From NCBI GenBank assembly GCA_016758965.1, contig JAEPRB010000002.1, forward strand, positions 465,732-529,731: 64,000 nt of DNA, in the 5' to 3' direction. Both the position numbers and the translations under genes were made by a program. Position 1 is the first letter of the stretch, and each line of letters starts with the position of its first letter. Below, in pieces: positions 1-11,119 of this stretch. The DNA comes from Circinella minor (Eukaryota > Mucoromycota > Mucoromycetes > Mucorales > Lichtheimiaceae). The notes under the pieces were generated by a model, which had not been told where the DNA came from, did no database searches, and worked only from the letters and a program-made list of their open reading frames with translations.

Positions 1-1
1 T

Positions 2-3000
2 ATGACCGTACCTAGATCTTCTTCTTCATCGTTCTTACCAGTGCATGTGCTTGCCCAACAAGATCGTGATAGTGGAATTTCAACCGAAGGCGAATCCGAC
101 GCAGAAATGTTTAGCAGTACCAACACAAGTCGACCCACAACATTATTAGCACCCATGGCGACGCGACAACAACAATACCCATTCAGTGACGACGAAGAAT
201 TACCTTCCATTCAAGAATCACTACAACAACAACAAGAAAATATCTTAAATAGTGAAGCTGTGTTTAGTTCAAAAAGTTATCAAAATCATCAAGCAGAGCA
301 AGCCATGGCTTCTATAAAACAATTATTAAGAGAAGATTCTTGGAAAAAGGCATTAAAACATAAGAGCGGTGTTATAGTTTATATGCTGAATTCATCATCA
401 TCGAAACAAAACAGTATTAATAATAAGGCACCGATATTTAAAGGTGAAACAGTTATTCATGGATTTTCACCACAATCTGTATTTTATGTTATTGGAATGA
501 GAAAACTTTGGGATCCTGCGTAAGTTTTTTTTAGTCACGATATATATTTTTTATTTATCACCATGGAAACTTAAAAAACATCGAATATTTTTCTAATAGA
601 TTTGAAGAAGGCCGACTGATAGAAAATTTAAACGAAACAACATCAGTTACATATGAATCATATCACTCAACTTCATCATCCAAGTAAGCTTTATAAAAAA
701 AATTGTTTGACAACCTTAATTTATAACTTGGCGCTAACAAATAATTTATATATGGATATTAATTTACGAAAATAGAGCATATGATGTTTCCGTTGTTGAA
801 AGAATCGAATGTTCAGCAGATGGTGTTATTTTATTTGCATGTACAAGTATAGAAACCCCTAAAATACCCAAAGTACCTGGTCGAACTCGAAGGCAAATGA
901 AGGTTATTACATATTTCAAAACAACAAAAAATGTTTTTATTATTGCTATTATTCTTCCACGTATGATGGAAAGGATTAGATGAAGTGTTTATATAACATT
1001 AAATTATTTTTATTTAGTTACAAGGATGGATTTTGAAACCATTACATACAACACCCCCCTCAACGAAAGTAACATATATTACTCAAGAAAGTGTAAAAGG
1101 GTGGATTCCCGGATTGACAAAAAAATCATTGGCAAGAAGACCACTCGTCATTGCTGATGTTCAAAATTATTTACATCAAAAAGCCGAACGATCGAAAGAT
1201 ACTAATAGATTCCCCGCATCACCAAATCCTACTCAACAAATTTCTACAGATATTACCCATAATAATACTACTACAACATCTAATCTTACCACTTCAGGAA
1301 CATATGGTGCTAATTCGAATTCTACTTTGTTAACTTCAGGTGGACAACGTAGACCTTCAATTATGGCACAGCAACAAGAACAACAACAAAAACCGAAATC
1401 AATTTTACAAAAAACATCATCGTCAAAGTTAGTATAATAATAATTGGCATGCATATATTTGTGTCATGGTAAAAGTAAAATTATCAAAAGTTAACTTACT
1501 TTATTTGGTTATAGTCTGTTACACCCAAAAAATAATAGCTTACGAAGTATATTAACGAACCCACCTCCGCGAAAGTCTTCACTTTCTTCACCCACAGCCT
1601 CTCGCTCTTCTTCTGTCACACGAAAAATCAAATTCGCCGATGATGATATGTCTCAACGTAGCAGCACACCTTCTTCAATTACACCTTCAATAATCAATAA
1701 TTACAACAACGAAGGGGACAGTAATAATGCCTATCAAGAAAATATCAGTTCAGCATCCTTATCAGCAGCAGCGGTTCTAGCAGCAGCATCAGCTTCTCAA
1801 CAAAATATCAGTAGATTATATCCACCTTCACGACATAGAACCAGTCGAAAGCAATGTATAGAAACTTTAAAACGACTAACATCAAGTGATTTGGATGAAT
1901 GGAAGGAATTAGGCGAACGTAACAGTAGTAAGCTGTATTCGAAATCTGTACAAGGATCTGCATTACCGATTCTTCGAGGTGACGTTACCATTAATGGTCG
2001 ATGGACGCCAGAACAAGTTTGTTCAGTTATTCAGTGCTTTGGCGCACGTAAGATATGGGACGAATATTTTGAGACGGGTCATATTGCCGAACGGTTTTCA
2101 CAAAAGGAATATTTGGTGTATACTCAAATGCGCAGCATATTCCCTATTCACAGCCGAGACTTTTCATTATTGACAATGATTGATAGTGATCCAGTCTCAG
2201 GAACCATTCATGTTGCTTCTACAAGTGTATCAGATGGCTTAATACCAGTTATCAAGCCCCATGTACGTGGCCAAATTGTTGTTTATGGATGGGCATTACG
2301 TCCAATCAAAGGGAATAAGGGCGTTGAACTGACATTCGTTTCACAAATGGAGCTGGAGGGATCAACACCATTACCACCGGCAATTATTCGACAATTAACA
2401 ATGGAAGTACCTGCATGTGTGGACCGTGTTCAATGGTATCTTCGTCAACACGGCTGTCCACCTTATATTCGTCGTGTGGCAGGAAAAATCACTCAGGAAC
2501 AATTTGATTCCAAAGAAAAGACTTATCGTATTTCATTTACAGCAAAACATAAACCATCACAACATCGTCAACATAGTAATTGGTGTACGGATATACGAAC
2601 AAATCCATCCATGTATGGTTCTGGGTTTAATGTACAAGTAACACCTGCAGAATATACTCGTGTCGAATTACGAGCGGATGATATGGGCATTCGGGTATAT
2701 ACCATGGATGATGCGGTGGAGGGACATTTAGTAGAAGTGGCAATTATTCCCAATTTGCCTGGATCTGGACCCAAGTTTACTTGGAATGGACAATCATTGA
2801 AAGAGGAAAAGAAAGAAGAAGAAAAAGAAAAGAATATACCCACTGTTAAAGTGGAACGAGTACGGGTATCACCAGAAGAGCATTCTGATCAACAGCAACA
2901 GAAGCATCAGGAAGAAACTATGCCAGCAACGATGCCACCTACACCACCATTATTGGCTACGTCAGAGCATGAAGAAAAACTTGAACCTTCTATTTTATTA

Positions 3001-3440
3001 CCACCTAGCTCTAAACAGTCTCAGCTTCATTCTGAACAACGACGACTTGAACCATTAAACACAAAATGGGACCCATCTGAAGCATGTATGTTTTATTGAT
3101 AACTTTAATTTCTAATATTTTTTTATGTTCATACTTCTCACTTACATTATATATATTCATATACAGGGTTCCATTCTCTACATGATTCGCGCGTAACTAC
3201 ACCAACAACAGCAACAAGTCGAGATGTAAGTTTATATATAAAAGATATAGTATATTTAAATTATTGTTTGTGTAAATCGATAACTAATAAATGATTATGT
3301 TTATCTAGTTTATGAAACGACGAAATAGCCATGTTTTAGTTATTAGTGATGAACTCTCGTTTACTGGCCCACAACTATCTGTCATCTTTTTACTCATGGC
3401 ATTATGTTACTATATGGGCAAATTTTCCTGTCGATGTTAG
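2..3440 (+). CDS. Tandem START-domain (lipid-binding) protein with C-terminal membrane segment, 5' partial
   Basis: Seven exons are read in one frame: 2-519, 600-683, 776-902, 1018-1427, 1515-3085, 3167-3225 and 3309-3440 (stop TAG). They give 966 residues from the Met at position 2, but the gene probably starts before the window. A first START/StAR-like domain spans about residues 100-270 (begins SWKKALKHKSGV, includes MRKLWDPA). A second, better conserved one spans about 490-715 (CIETLKRL, GARKIWDEYF, FPIHSRDF, VGR-like WALRPIKG, YLRQHGCPPYIRR). A beta-rich domain without a name follows (about 720-800). The last exon encodes a hydrophobic stretch (LSVIFLLMALCYYMG) about 10 residues from the end, so the protein is probably tail-anchored. 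START domains bind and carry lipids or sterols; the ligand here is unknown. Gln/Ser-rich linkers separate the domains. Family assignment is from remembered motifs. Confidence 0.8.
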
Positions 3441-3644
3441 AGAAAGATCTGTTGTTTTCTTCCAATTACTCACTTTACATTTACATCTTGTATTAATATT
3501 TATTTGTTTTTTAAATAGTTTTTTTGTTTGTACATAAGAAAAAATTTAATATATTTTTATTGCCATAGAAAGAAGGCCAAGAAAAAAAAACACAACAATT
3601 GATTATTACTATTATTTGTATAAAAAAAACCGATGTTAATACTT

Positions 3645-4987
3645 TTACAATTTGGATTCTTGAGGTTCCTTATACAAAACAGCCAAGCCATTGGAAAGAA
3701 CCACGCGATCACCGACTTTTGCACTAAAAATGACACCCTCTGTCTTTGGCTCAGGACCAGGAACCTTCCACATGGAAATAGTTACAGTTTCACCTGGTAG
3801 GACAGGTTTGGCAAAACGAGCATGAATGGATTTAAATCGAAGACGATCATTATCACCGAAGTTCTTAAGAATTGAGTGAGCAGATTTACCATAAGAGCAA
3901 AGGCCATGAAGGATAGGTCGTGGGAAACCAACAGCTTGAGCGATATTAGGATCGGCGTGAAGTGGATTGAAATCACTAAAATGTAAATATGTGCGTGTTA
4001 GAGAGAGATAGCGAATAATTTTGTAGCACATATATGTAAAGTTTTATTTTAATTTATAATGTAAAAAACTTACCCATTAAGACGGAAAATCAATGCTTGA
4101 CTTCGAGTAGTACTAAAAGTATCGGTAGCATCGGCAGGTCGATTAGGTGGAGTATAAGATTTTTGTTTTGGACCTTTGGGTCCCTATATATATATATATA
4201 TATTAGCAGCATTAATAAATGTTGTGTTTTGATATCATTTATATCGAAATAATATAAAATAAATTACGTACACCCCAGCCTCCATAATCACGAACAAACA
4301 TGCCAAGTGACAAACGATAATAATGAACATTATCTTTTTCACCATAAAGATCAATTACGCTGTCAAGCAACATACCAGATTCTATTATATTTTTCACATG
4401 TTATTAAAATTTCCCCTTTTTCTTTCTAACGAGCCAGATCAATTGTGTCCTTACAATCATAATTTTTTAGGGACACGTGATTGGGTAATCTTTTTTTCTT
4501 TTTGGAATATTACGTTACCTTTGTCATAAACACCACGAAGTGTTTTTACGGAACGAAATCTACCTCCTTCAACAGGAAAAGGATTTATGACTTCAACAGT
4601 TTGTTCACCATGGACAATCTTATTAGGGTCATACCATGGCATACCAGGAACAGAACCACCTGCTTGCCAACGTTCAATAAAGGAATTGACGTCCCAACCA
4701 GCATCCTTTAAAAGTAATGATACGGGATAAGTAGGAAAGGGGCCAAAATCTATATCCAATTCATATAACCATCTTAATTCATCCTCCGGAATACCGATTG
4801 AGAGCGCATACAATAAATAATCTCGACGTGTACATGCTACCTATTTTTTATTATTAATTTGTTGTGTATGATTTTCAATTTGTATCATACTTCAGATAGT
4901 ATTACTACTATTTTGACTTACAATATCAGGTTCTCCTACGTGACCAACAGCTTTTGATAAATCCGGTTTAAATCCTTCAACAGGCAT
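3645..4987 (-). CDS. Peroxisomal enoyl-CoA hydratase 2 (MaoC-like double hot-dog protein) with SKL tail
   Basis: Five exons (4922-4987, 4519-4840, 4272-4381, 4074-4183, 3645-3975) give 312 residues. The N-terminal half ([33 protein letters not shown]) matches the substrate-binding hot-dog domain of MFE-2/hydratase 2. The C-terminal half carries the hydratase 2 active-site segment DFNPLHADP followed by [13 protein letters not shown], formed across the last intron. These enzymes hydrate trans-2-enoyl-CoA to (3R)-hydroxyacyl-CoA in beta-oxidation. The protein ends in SKL, a canonical PTS1, so it should be in the peroxisome matrix. No dehydrogenase domain is fused, unlike fungal Fox2. The start is the only in-frame ATG at the head of exon 1 ([15 protein letters not shown]). 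A purine-rich leader lies upstream at 4988-5100. Confidence 0.88.
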
Positions 4988-7500
4988 TTTAATTTTTTTT
5001 TTTTTGAGTACTAAAGAAAAGAAAAAAGTAGAGAAAAACGGGGAAGAAAAAAGAATTCAAAATATTAAAAAAGCGTGTGGGGTAAAGAAGAAAAAAAAGT
5101 CGGAATGAAGTTTGATAATGCATTTCCCAATCCTTGTTACACGGGTGGGGTTTGAGTCAGTCATAGAGCCGTGCGATGATCACACGCGCATAATCCTTGA
5201 CCTATATTATATGTAATCGTTTTTTGTTTTAATTGGAAATTACTAAAAACTTTAAAATTGCAGGACATCAAAAGATGAATAAATGGTAAAATTCATAACA
5301 TGCATTTTTCTTAGGTATATTGAGGTACACCTATATACATAGAATATAAAATACCATGTACACTGAAGTTTTCTTTTTTACTAATGTAATAATTATGTAT
5401 TACGACAGTTATAAGTACATTGTATAAAATATATATGCTTGTATACCACTATATTTACATTTGTGTCAGCATTTTGGTACGATCCAGTTCCCACAGCAAG
5501 AACCAAATGTACTTAAAAATAGTTAATACGTACTGGACTCTTGTCTATGTATATATTGCTTTCTTTTTTGTTAACGTATTCATGAAACACACGGAATACC
5601 GATCTTTTTTTTTTCAAATTAGTTTTGCTTAAAGTTCATGAATAAAAGCCAGAAAAACTGAAAGTAAATTTCCTACGGAGGGCTTAATAGTTATCTAGTA
5701 CGTATCCTTAAACTTTTAAAAGCGGTTTTGGAACATACTATATAGTCTTTTTTTCACATACAAATCATTGGTTATTCATAAAGGCGAGATTCATGGAGTA
5801 ATAAGGAAAACGTGTTCCATTTTTTCTTTTTCTACAATTCACACAAATAATTCCTTTTCGAAAGAGAGAAATAATCTAACCCAACAGTTAAAGTATTTTA
5901 ACCATAGCTTTGCTATGTTTGGTGTTGATATTCATGAAGCACATAATACGTATGTGGTGGATTTAATTTGTCGAACTCATACTAAATCTAAAAGCTTAAC
6001 AGTTGCCTTCTACTGATAACATAGACGTTATAGCTATCTGATTTTAAATGTGAATCTTAATCAGATGTATAATAAATAATAAAAAATTGATGTTCTTCTT
6101 GGATATTACTTACGGACACATACTACTGAATTAAAATATATCTTCACACAAAAATTAATAGTAATATAGGATGTGTCCAAGAACATCATGTACATTTATT
6201 GGAAAACGTGATGACTAGCATCTGCTAAGATAAATTAATATGTTGCAATTATATACCTCTCTTCGTGTTATATTTCATCATATAGCCATTGAAAGCCCAC
6301 AGGGTATGTTGTTTATGTTCTTCTACGTATTTAAAAATATACTAAGTTCATCAGTGTGTAAATATTAGTAATAATTGTAACCACTCCCAAGTATTTAAAA
6401 TCAACGAAAATGATATTATGTTGTGAGAGTTTATAATACTATTACTGTGTTTATTAACATCGAGCTTCTACTTTTGAAATTTTATTTATAATCAAAATTA
6501 AGCAACTTTTTTTTTACCGAAAGAGAGTGATATAACTTACACTCGACCACCTCATAAACTTTCTAACGTGTCAAGAAAAAAATAACATGCTAATAATTTG
6601 AAATTGTATGACGCATATGTTGGATTCCCCTTTATTCCGGAGCGAATAAAACTTGTACTTAACAATATTAATTGCTTAACCCATAATAGAAAGGAAAAAA
6701 AAACTAACTAACATGAGCACAATTTAAAGCTTTTATAACAATTATTATGGGACAGTACCTTTGCTTGTCTAATCCTTTTAGATGTATTTATTATTTTATC
6801 ACGCGATGTTATTTTGTTTATGGGGTGGTGGTAGATAATGTACAGTATTATACTTTACTATACAAAGAAAAGAAAATTGGTTGTGCTGTGCATTATTATA
6901 TTAGGCATTATGATAACAAAAACTTCCGTGCATACTACAACACAATACATCTGGTCATAATAATTTTTATTGCATTTTTTAACATGGACAAATAAAAATG
7001 AATTACTTCCATGAAAACTTACAAGCGAGAAAAGACTATTGGTTTAAAAATAACCTGCTTCTATTTTCTGCAGAATTGTTATACTATACTACCACTATTT
7101 TTATGATGTAGAAATCTGATACGTAAGGTTCAATGCTTAATATTGATAAATACACCCCATTATCTACCTCTTTTCTTCCTTTCAATGAACTTTTTCTTGT
7201 ATGTTTAAGAAAAAAGTAAGCAAGTATACTGACGTAAATATTTTTTCTGCCTCTCTCACTCTAGCTCTTTTCCTCCAACAGTTATATATTATGTATACAG
7301 ATTTATAGTAACAGTTATTATACGTATTATATATTTATGGTTCAGAGTTTTTTTTTGTCTCTTCTGATTGTATACGTATATGGTTGTTACTATGATTAAC
7401 AATACTTATTCATGAGTCTCTTGTCAAGGTGACGATGGTAGGGGAGAAGCTTGGTGAGATTTTCAACATTACACAATAAATATAATTGGCGGTATACTAT
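4988..7500. other. Intergenic, AT-rich, no gene seen
   Basis: This holds the promoter of the hydratase gene (purine-rich to about 5100, then a less AT-rich stretch 5120-5210) and the region downstream of the calmodulin gene. The short open frames in it have no conserved motif, no splice support and low-complexity composition. The only structure noticed is an imperfect inverted repeat at 6089-6187. Confidence 0.6.
6089..6187. repeat. Small imperfect inverted repeat
   Basis: The left arm reads GATGTTCTT, a 16-nt insertion, then GGACACATACTA. The reverse complement of the right arm (about 6166-6187) reads GATGTTCTTGGACACATCCTA. The whole is about 99 bp and looks like a miniature element or a foldback relic. 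No target duplication could be seen. Confidence 0.4.
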
Positions 7501-8635
7501 TTAAGGACCCTATATATAAGTAAATAAAGCAACGGTTAAATCATTATTAAAGTGTTGCGCGCCGTTGGCGTTTTTCTTTTTAATGCATTTTGCTAGAATG
7601 ACGAAAATATATATCAATACTTACCAACATTTTTACAAATTCTTCATAATTGATCACCCCGTCCTTGTTCGCATCAGCTTCCAATAACATTTGTTCCAAT
7701 TCTGCTTCTGAAATTTTTTCACCTACGTATTTTTTCAAATTGATATATAAGGATAAGGATGAGAAGGGGGAAGTTGATGATTTACTGTGAGTTATTAATT
7801 GTCAAAATAGAGCTTACCCAAATTATTCATAACATTTCGTAGCTCATTGGCCGAGATGGTCCCGTCGTTGTTTTTGTCGAACACTTTGAAAGTTTCCAAT
7901 AATTCTCGTTGTGCATCCACATTGGATTTTGTTCTAAAAAAACGCGCCGTATAATAAAAAAAATAACAGTAAAGAAAAAAAAGAAAAGAAAAGGGTTAAA
8001 GCTTTATTATAAGCATGTACCGTATATGTCTTTCCTCGCTTTCCTTCCTTTCTTTGGAAAAGTCATTATTATATATACCTGGTGAGCATACTCAAAAACT
8101 CTTCAAAATCAATCGAACCACTGCCATCCGCATCAAGTTCCCGAATCATACTCTTAACTTCAACTTCAGAAACTGACATGTTTAACGCTTTCATAACACC
8201 ACCAAGCTCTCTTGCATCGATTGTTCCGTTTCCATCCTATATATATATATAATTTAATATTGTTGTTGTATATACATATCTGTAAACAGTACGTTTATTT
8301 TGCGCCTTCTTTTCTGTCGCTCATGGTGATTGTTTTTTTTTATGTACCTTATCAAATTGTTCAAAAGAAAACTTATATTCTTCGATTTCTTCTTTTGTAA
8401 ATTGATCAGGCTGTATAATAAAGAAAAAAAATAGGTATCAAAATTTATCAGAAAAAAAAAGTTCCATATGGTTTTCCTTCACTAAACCCTCTCTCTCCTC
8501 TTCCTTTAAAAAAACAGTTTCCCTCAACACCCTCTTTTCTTATTCTTTTTTTTTTCTATAGTCATAAACAAAAACAAAACAAAAAATAACCCCATGATAA
8601 TAATGACAGGGTACTTTCAATTTTCTTTTTACCAT
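7501..8635 (-). CDS. Calmodulin
   Basis: Six exons: 8633-8635 (ATG only), 8348-8410, 8079-8236, 7818-7933, 7625-7722 and 7501-7509, totalling 148 residues, the usual calmodulin length. Four EF-hand loops are intact: DKDGNGTIDARE, DADGSGSIDFEE, DKNNDGTISANE and DANKDGVINYEE, each with the acidic position 1 and Glu at position 12. Exon 1 is just the start codon followed by GTAAAA; an intron directly after the ATG is a known feature of calmodulin genes. The N-terminus PDQFTKEEIEEYKFSF is somewhat diverged from ADQLTEEQIAEFKEAF. The last exon (Gly-Pro-stop) is the least certain part: it rests on one acceptor (TATATAG), and family members usually end in a lysine. Calmodulin binds calcium and activates kinases, calcineurin and other targets. 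Confidence 0.82.
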
Positions 8636-8829
8636 ATTTTAATATAAAAGAGCAGTGGAAAAAAAAAAGGTCAGAAACAGGTTTATAACGCGTTCAAAAG
8701 TTCGAAAGCGTGTGAGTGTGAGAAAGAAAGAGAAAAAAAAGGAGTCAACAAAAGAGAGAGAAAGAAAAAGATTACGTAGGACACTAAGTTAGTGCATTTA
8801 TTTTATTTTATATTTGTATTATTTTATTT

Positions 8830-10130
8830 TTATTTGTGACACTGTTCATCATCCGAACCATTATAATATGAAGAAGTGGCGGAAGATGAACATGAGGTTT
8901 CAAACATAATATTATTTTGAGGATGAACAAGACAACCAGGACATGTACAAGTTTCACCGCAGTAGCATGTTACTATCCTTGTTCGGATAGTGGTTGTAGT
9001 AGTGGTATTAATATTATTATTATTGTTGCTGTTGTTGCATGGTAACATTGTATTATTGGTTGTTAGGGGTGTGATGGTTACCATGACTGATTCTGCAGGC
9101 GCGTCTAAAGATCGTGGCAAACATGTATGTTGGGGTATTAAACTACCACAAAATGATGGGACTGTCGTTGGGCAAGTCATATTACTATTATTATTATTAT
9201 TATTCGTTGTAGTAGTAGTGGTAGTAAGAGGTATACTGAGAGTGCTATCATTGGAAGATGAAATTATACTACTAGAATGTTGCTGTTGTTGGAGTATATT
9301 GTCAAAAAACGTAGCCACGTCTTCTTCATTTGTAGGTTGCTGCATCTCTTGCGTAAGTGTCGATGGAGCAAATAACATATCAAACTCCGTTGGAGGTAAG
9401 TAAGGCGGCTGAGGCGTATTCGTTGCTGTAGAGGACGATGATGACAGAGTAGTTACTGTTGATGTTGCTGCAGCACCCGCAGCCACAGCCATTGATGCTG
9501 TTGCTAAACCGGCTGCTCCAGAATAGGAAGTGATGGTCGGAGAAGTGGATAATGATGAAGAACAAGTTTTTCGACGTTTTGCTGAAGAGAACAACACCCT
9601 TGTCTTTTCAGTACACGTACATTCTCCTTGTTGTTCTTGTCGACATGATGGTTGATTATCTATTAGTACATATATTTTTATATATACAAATTCATGGTTA
9701 TTAACTATATATATAACATCGTTACTAGCATCATTATATTACTAGATAATTATAAACTTACTTTTGTTATTATTATTATTATTGGCAGTCGTACAAACAC
9801 ATTTTGCATGGATTTGTTTTGTTTTCCTTAAATCTCTACAGTAAGCACATTGACTTACAGGTCTGCCTTTCTTTCGAACCTCCATAAGAGGACGATCCAC
9901 ATGGTTGCAATTGGATGAACGATGACCCTAGATCGGGAAAAAAAAAGATATTTAATATTAAAAAATTGCAATCGCCCCCAACCCGTAGTTTTTCTTTGGT
10001 ATATAAACAATTCCTTTCCCCCCACCCACCCACCCCCCAAAACTCCTTTTTAAATATAATAAATTTGTATATAGATACAAACCCTGATGCACGAGAGGCA
10101 TGCGAATTTTACACCGTCGTAAAACACCAT
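8830..10130 (-). CDS. CUF1: Copper-fist transcription factor, Cuf1/Mac1 type (copper-starvation regulator)
   Basis: Three exons (10083-10130, 9762-9927, 8830-9659) give 347 residues. The N-terminus is a copper-fist DNA-binding domain: MVFYDGVKFACLSCIR, then GHRSSNCNH, then RKKGRPVSQCAYC with the minor-groove RGRP-like KKGRP, then HAKCVC. The last exon is rich in Thr/Ser/Asn. It contains CYCGETCTCPGCLVH, that is C-x-C-x3-C-x-C-x2-C-x2-H, the C-terminal copper-sensing motif known from Schizosaccharomyces pombe Cuf1 and related to the Mac1 repeats. A second Cys-rich patch (CRQEQQGECTC) follows the second intron. Such proteins activate copper uptake genes when copper is scarce and are switched off by copper bound to the Cys motif. 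The nearest alternative, an Ace1-type detoxification activator, is less likely because of that single motif. Confidence 0.88.
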
Positions 10131-11119
10131 TCGTTATTTTATTCTTTTGTTGATGTTGTTGTTTTTTTAAGAGAAAAAAAAAGGTTTTGAGTTAAAAATA
10201 TATATATTAATATATATGTAAAAAAAAACGATGAACTGCTTTTCAAAAGCAAAAAGAGAAAAAAAAAAAAGGGGGGGATGGGGAGAGAAAAGAAGTTGTG
10301 AAAAAAGGTCCAAAACGTCTTAATTTTTTTTTTTTTTTACACTTGATAAGAAAGAAAAAGAAGAAGATGATTTATGATAGTGATGATAAATGAATGAATA
10401 ATGACAATGAAAAAATGATAATAATAAAAGCAAAAGTGGCAAGTAAAATAATGAAAAAGCTCGAGTGCAACAAGGCTCAAAGAGCTTGATACGAAATTAT
10501 AAAAGACGCAAAAGCGACGTTAATAAAATATTCAACACTATAAACGATGTTGTTGTGGCCAAAAGTACTAATCATAACCAAATTTTAAGGGAAAAATATG
10601 TGTTTTTTTTCTGTATAAATAATAAAAAATGAAAAATATATATATATAAAAGAATAGAATAAGAATTTATATAATGATAATAAAAATATGAAATAATAAT
10701 AATAATAATAATAAAAAATAAAATGGGGTTTTTTTTTCTTTAAAAAACAGGGAAAAGAAAGAGGAAAGAAGTGAAAAGAAGAAAAAACTAGTTTTCTTTT
10801 TTGATTTACTTTTTGCATTTATAAAAAAGAAGAAAGAACTTTTTTTGTGTGTATAGAATTTTGTCTGGTAACGAAAATGATGAGTAGGTAATTAATAATA
10901 ATTATCTTGCAAACCAACAACGCAACCCACATTAAAAAAAATTGTTTTTCTTTTTTGAAAAAAAAAAGGACCCCCTTAATACCACACGTATAGAATATCT
11001 TCTCTTCCCCGCCATTTTTTATTACATTAAACTTTTTTTTTTCATCATTTTTCTATTATTAAAACAGCTAACAACTATAACAGAAATAATAAAACGATTA
11101 TAAAAGAAAACTAGAAACA
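10131..11119. promoter_or_regulatory. Divergent promoter region between the copper regulator and the deubiquitinase genes
   Basis: About 990 bp of AT-rich low-complexity DNA (A/T runs, TAA repeats around 10693-10720) separate the two head-to-head genes. I saw no clear copper-response element, and no frame with conserved features. Confidence 0.5.

Noticed and set aside
7591..7624. Alternative last intron of calmodulin (acceptor TTCTAG), giving a longer basic tail
   Set aside because: The intron would be about 31 nt, far shorter than the others here, and would add a tail not seen in calmodulins.
8990..9403. Plus-strand frame of Val/Leu runs opposite the copper regulator
   Set aside because: It is the antisense shadow of Asn/Thr-coding repeats; the minus-strand gene has recognisable domains.
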